Assembly (NCBI GenBank): GCA_030671945.1
Contig: DAOVHJ010000028.1
Coordinates: 1 to 13,439, forward strand
Direction: 5' to 3'
Source: Candidatus Heimdallarchaeota archaeon
Lineage (GTDB): Archaea > Asgardarchaeota > Heimdallarchaeia > JABLTI01
DNA length: 13,439 nt
Shown: piece after piece, positions 13,325 to 13,439 of the stretch
How the letters are laid out: every line of letters starts with the position of its first letter
Numbering within the stretch: the first letter of the stretch is position 1
Program-made: the position numbers and the translations under genes
Notes under the pieces: model-generated
The model's input: only the letters and a program-made list of their open reading frames with translations
What the model was told of the DNA's origin: nothing
Database searches by the model: none

Positions 13325-13439
13325 ATGGCAACTGATGAACAATTGAAGAGAAGTGCAATAATCGCTGTCGCATTGATGAATTAATCTGTAGTGGAAGAAC
13401 AAGTCCCGAGAGGAATTAGAGATCGAATAATAGGAGGGG
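13325..13439 (+). pseudogene. Reading frame with in-frame TAA, truncated by the window edge
   Basis: From the ATG at 13325 the frame gives 19 residues (MATDEQLKRSAIIAVALMN), then TAA at 13382-13384. The same frame continues without a stop to the window edge, reading SVVEEQVPRGIRDRIIGG. The first part looks like a short amphipathic helix with a hydrophobic face, and the second part looks like ordinary coding sequence. It could be one gene broken by a nonsense mutation or sequencing error, or a 19-residue leader followed by a gene starting at the GTG at 13391. No family is recognised. No strong ribosome site precedes the ATG (GGGATTTTGAA at most). Confidence 0.35.

Noticed and set aside
1..13439. 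CRISPR arrays, transposases, terminal inverted repeats of insertion sequences, tRNA or rRNA genes
   Set aside because: None was seen. There are no regularly spaced repeats, no transposase-like frames, and no cloverleaf-like stretch in the intergenic regions.

Overview
The window looks archaeal. It is AT-rich, promoters resemble TATA boxes with short leaders, and Shine-Dalgarno sites match the archaeal GGAGGTGAT consensus. T-tracts follow most transcription units, and two genes have TTG starts. The membrane protein with a Cys4 zinc ribbon and the longin-like protein suggest an Asgard (Promethearchaeota) relative; that placement is an inference from gene content, not proven here.

Left part (1-3736), all on the minus strand: a LigB-type class III extradiol dioxygenase-like protein, then a tight tldD-tldE pair. 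TldD keeps the HExxxH zinc motif and a C-terminal Cys. TldE lacks the HExxxH motif, as expected for the non-catalytic partner. The tldE ribosome binding site lies inside the last codons of tldD, so the two are probably translated together as one protease complex.

Centre (3737-9743): a divergent intergenic region with a 38-nt hairpin flanked by 12-nt direct repeats, then two tandem paralogous FtsX/MacB-type ABC permeases of about 940 residues, each with ten predicted membrane segments and two large extracytoplasmic domains. No ATPase is encoded in the window. The second permease ends at a terminator-like hairpin.

Right part (9744-13439): a compact nitroreductase whose reading frame has no ATG, GTG or TTG at its natural N-terminus, apparently starting at ATT behind a perfect 7-bp-arm palindrome. 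It converges, through a bidirectional terminator, on an eight-TM protein with an internal duplication, a Pro/Ser-rich linker and a C-terminal zinc ribbon. Beyond a 302-nt divergent region with inverted repeats sharing one half-site comes a longin-like domain protein with a Lys-rich N-terminal tail. It converges on a small two-TM protein. The right edge holds the start of a reading frame interrupted by an in-frame TAA.

No mobile element, CRISPR array, tRNA or rRNA is visible. The gene neighbourhood is not a recognisable known system. The least ordinary items are the ATT-start nitroreductase, the hairpin between tldD and the permeases, the duplicated permeases without an ATPase, and the internally duplicated zinc-ribbon membrane protein.
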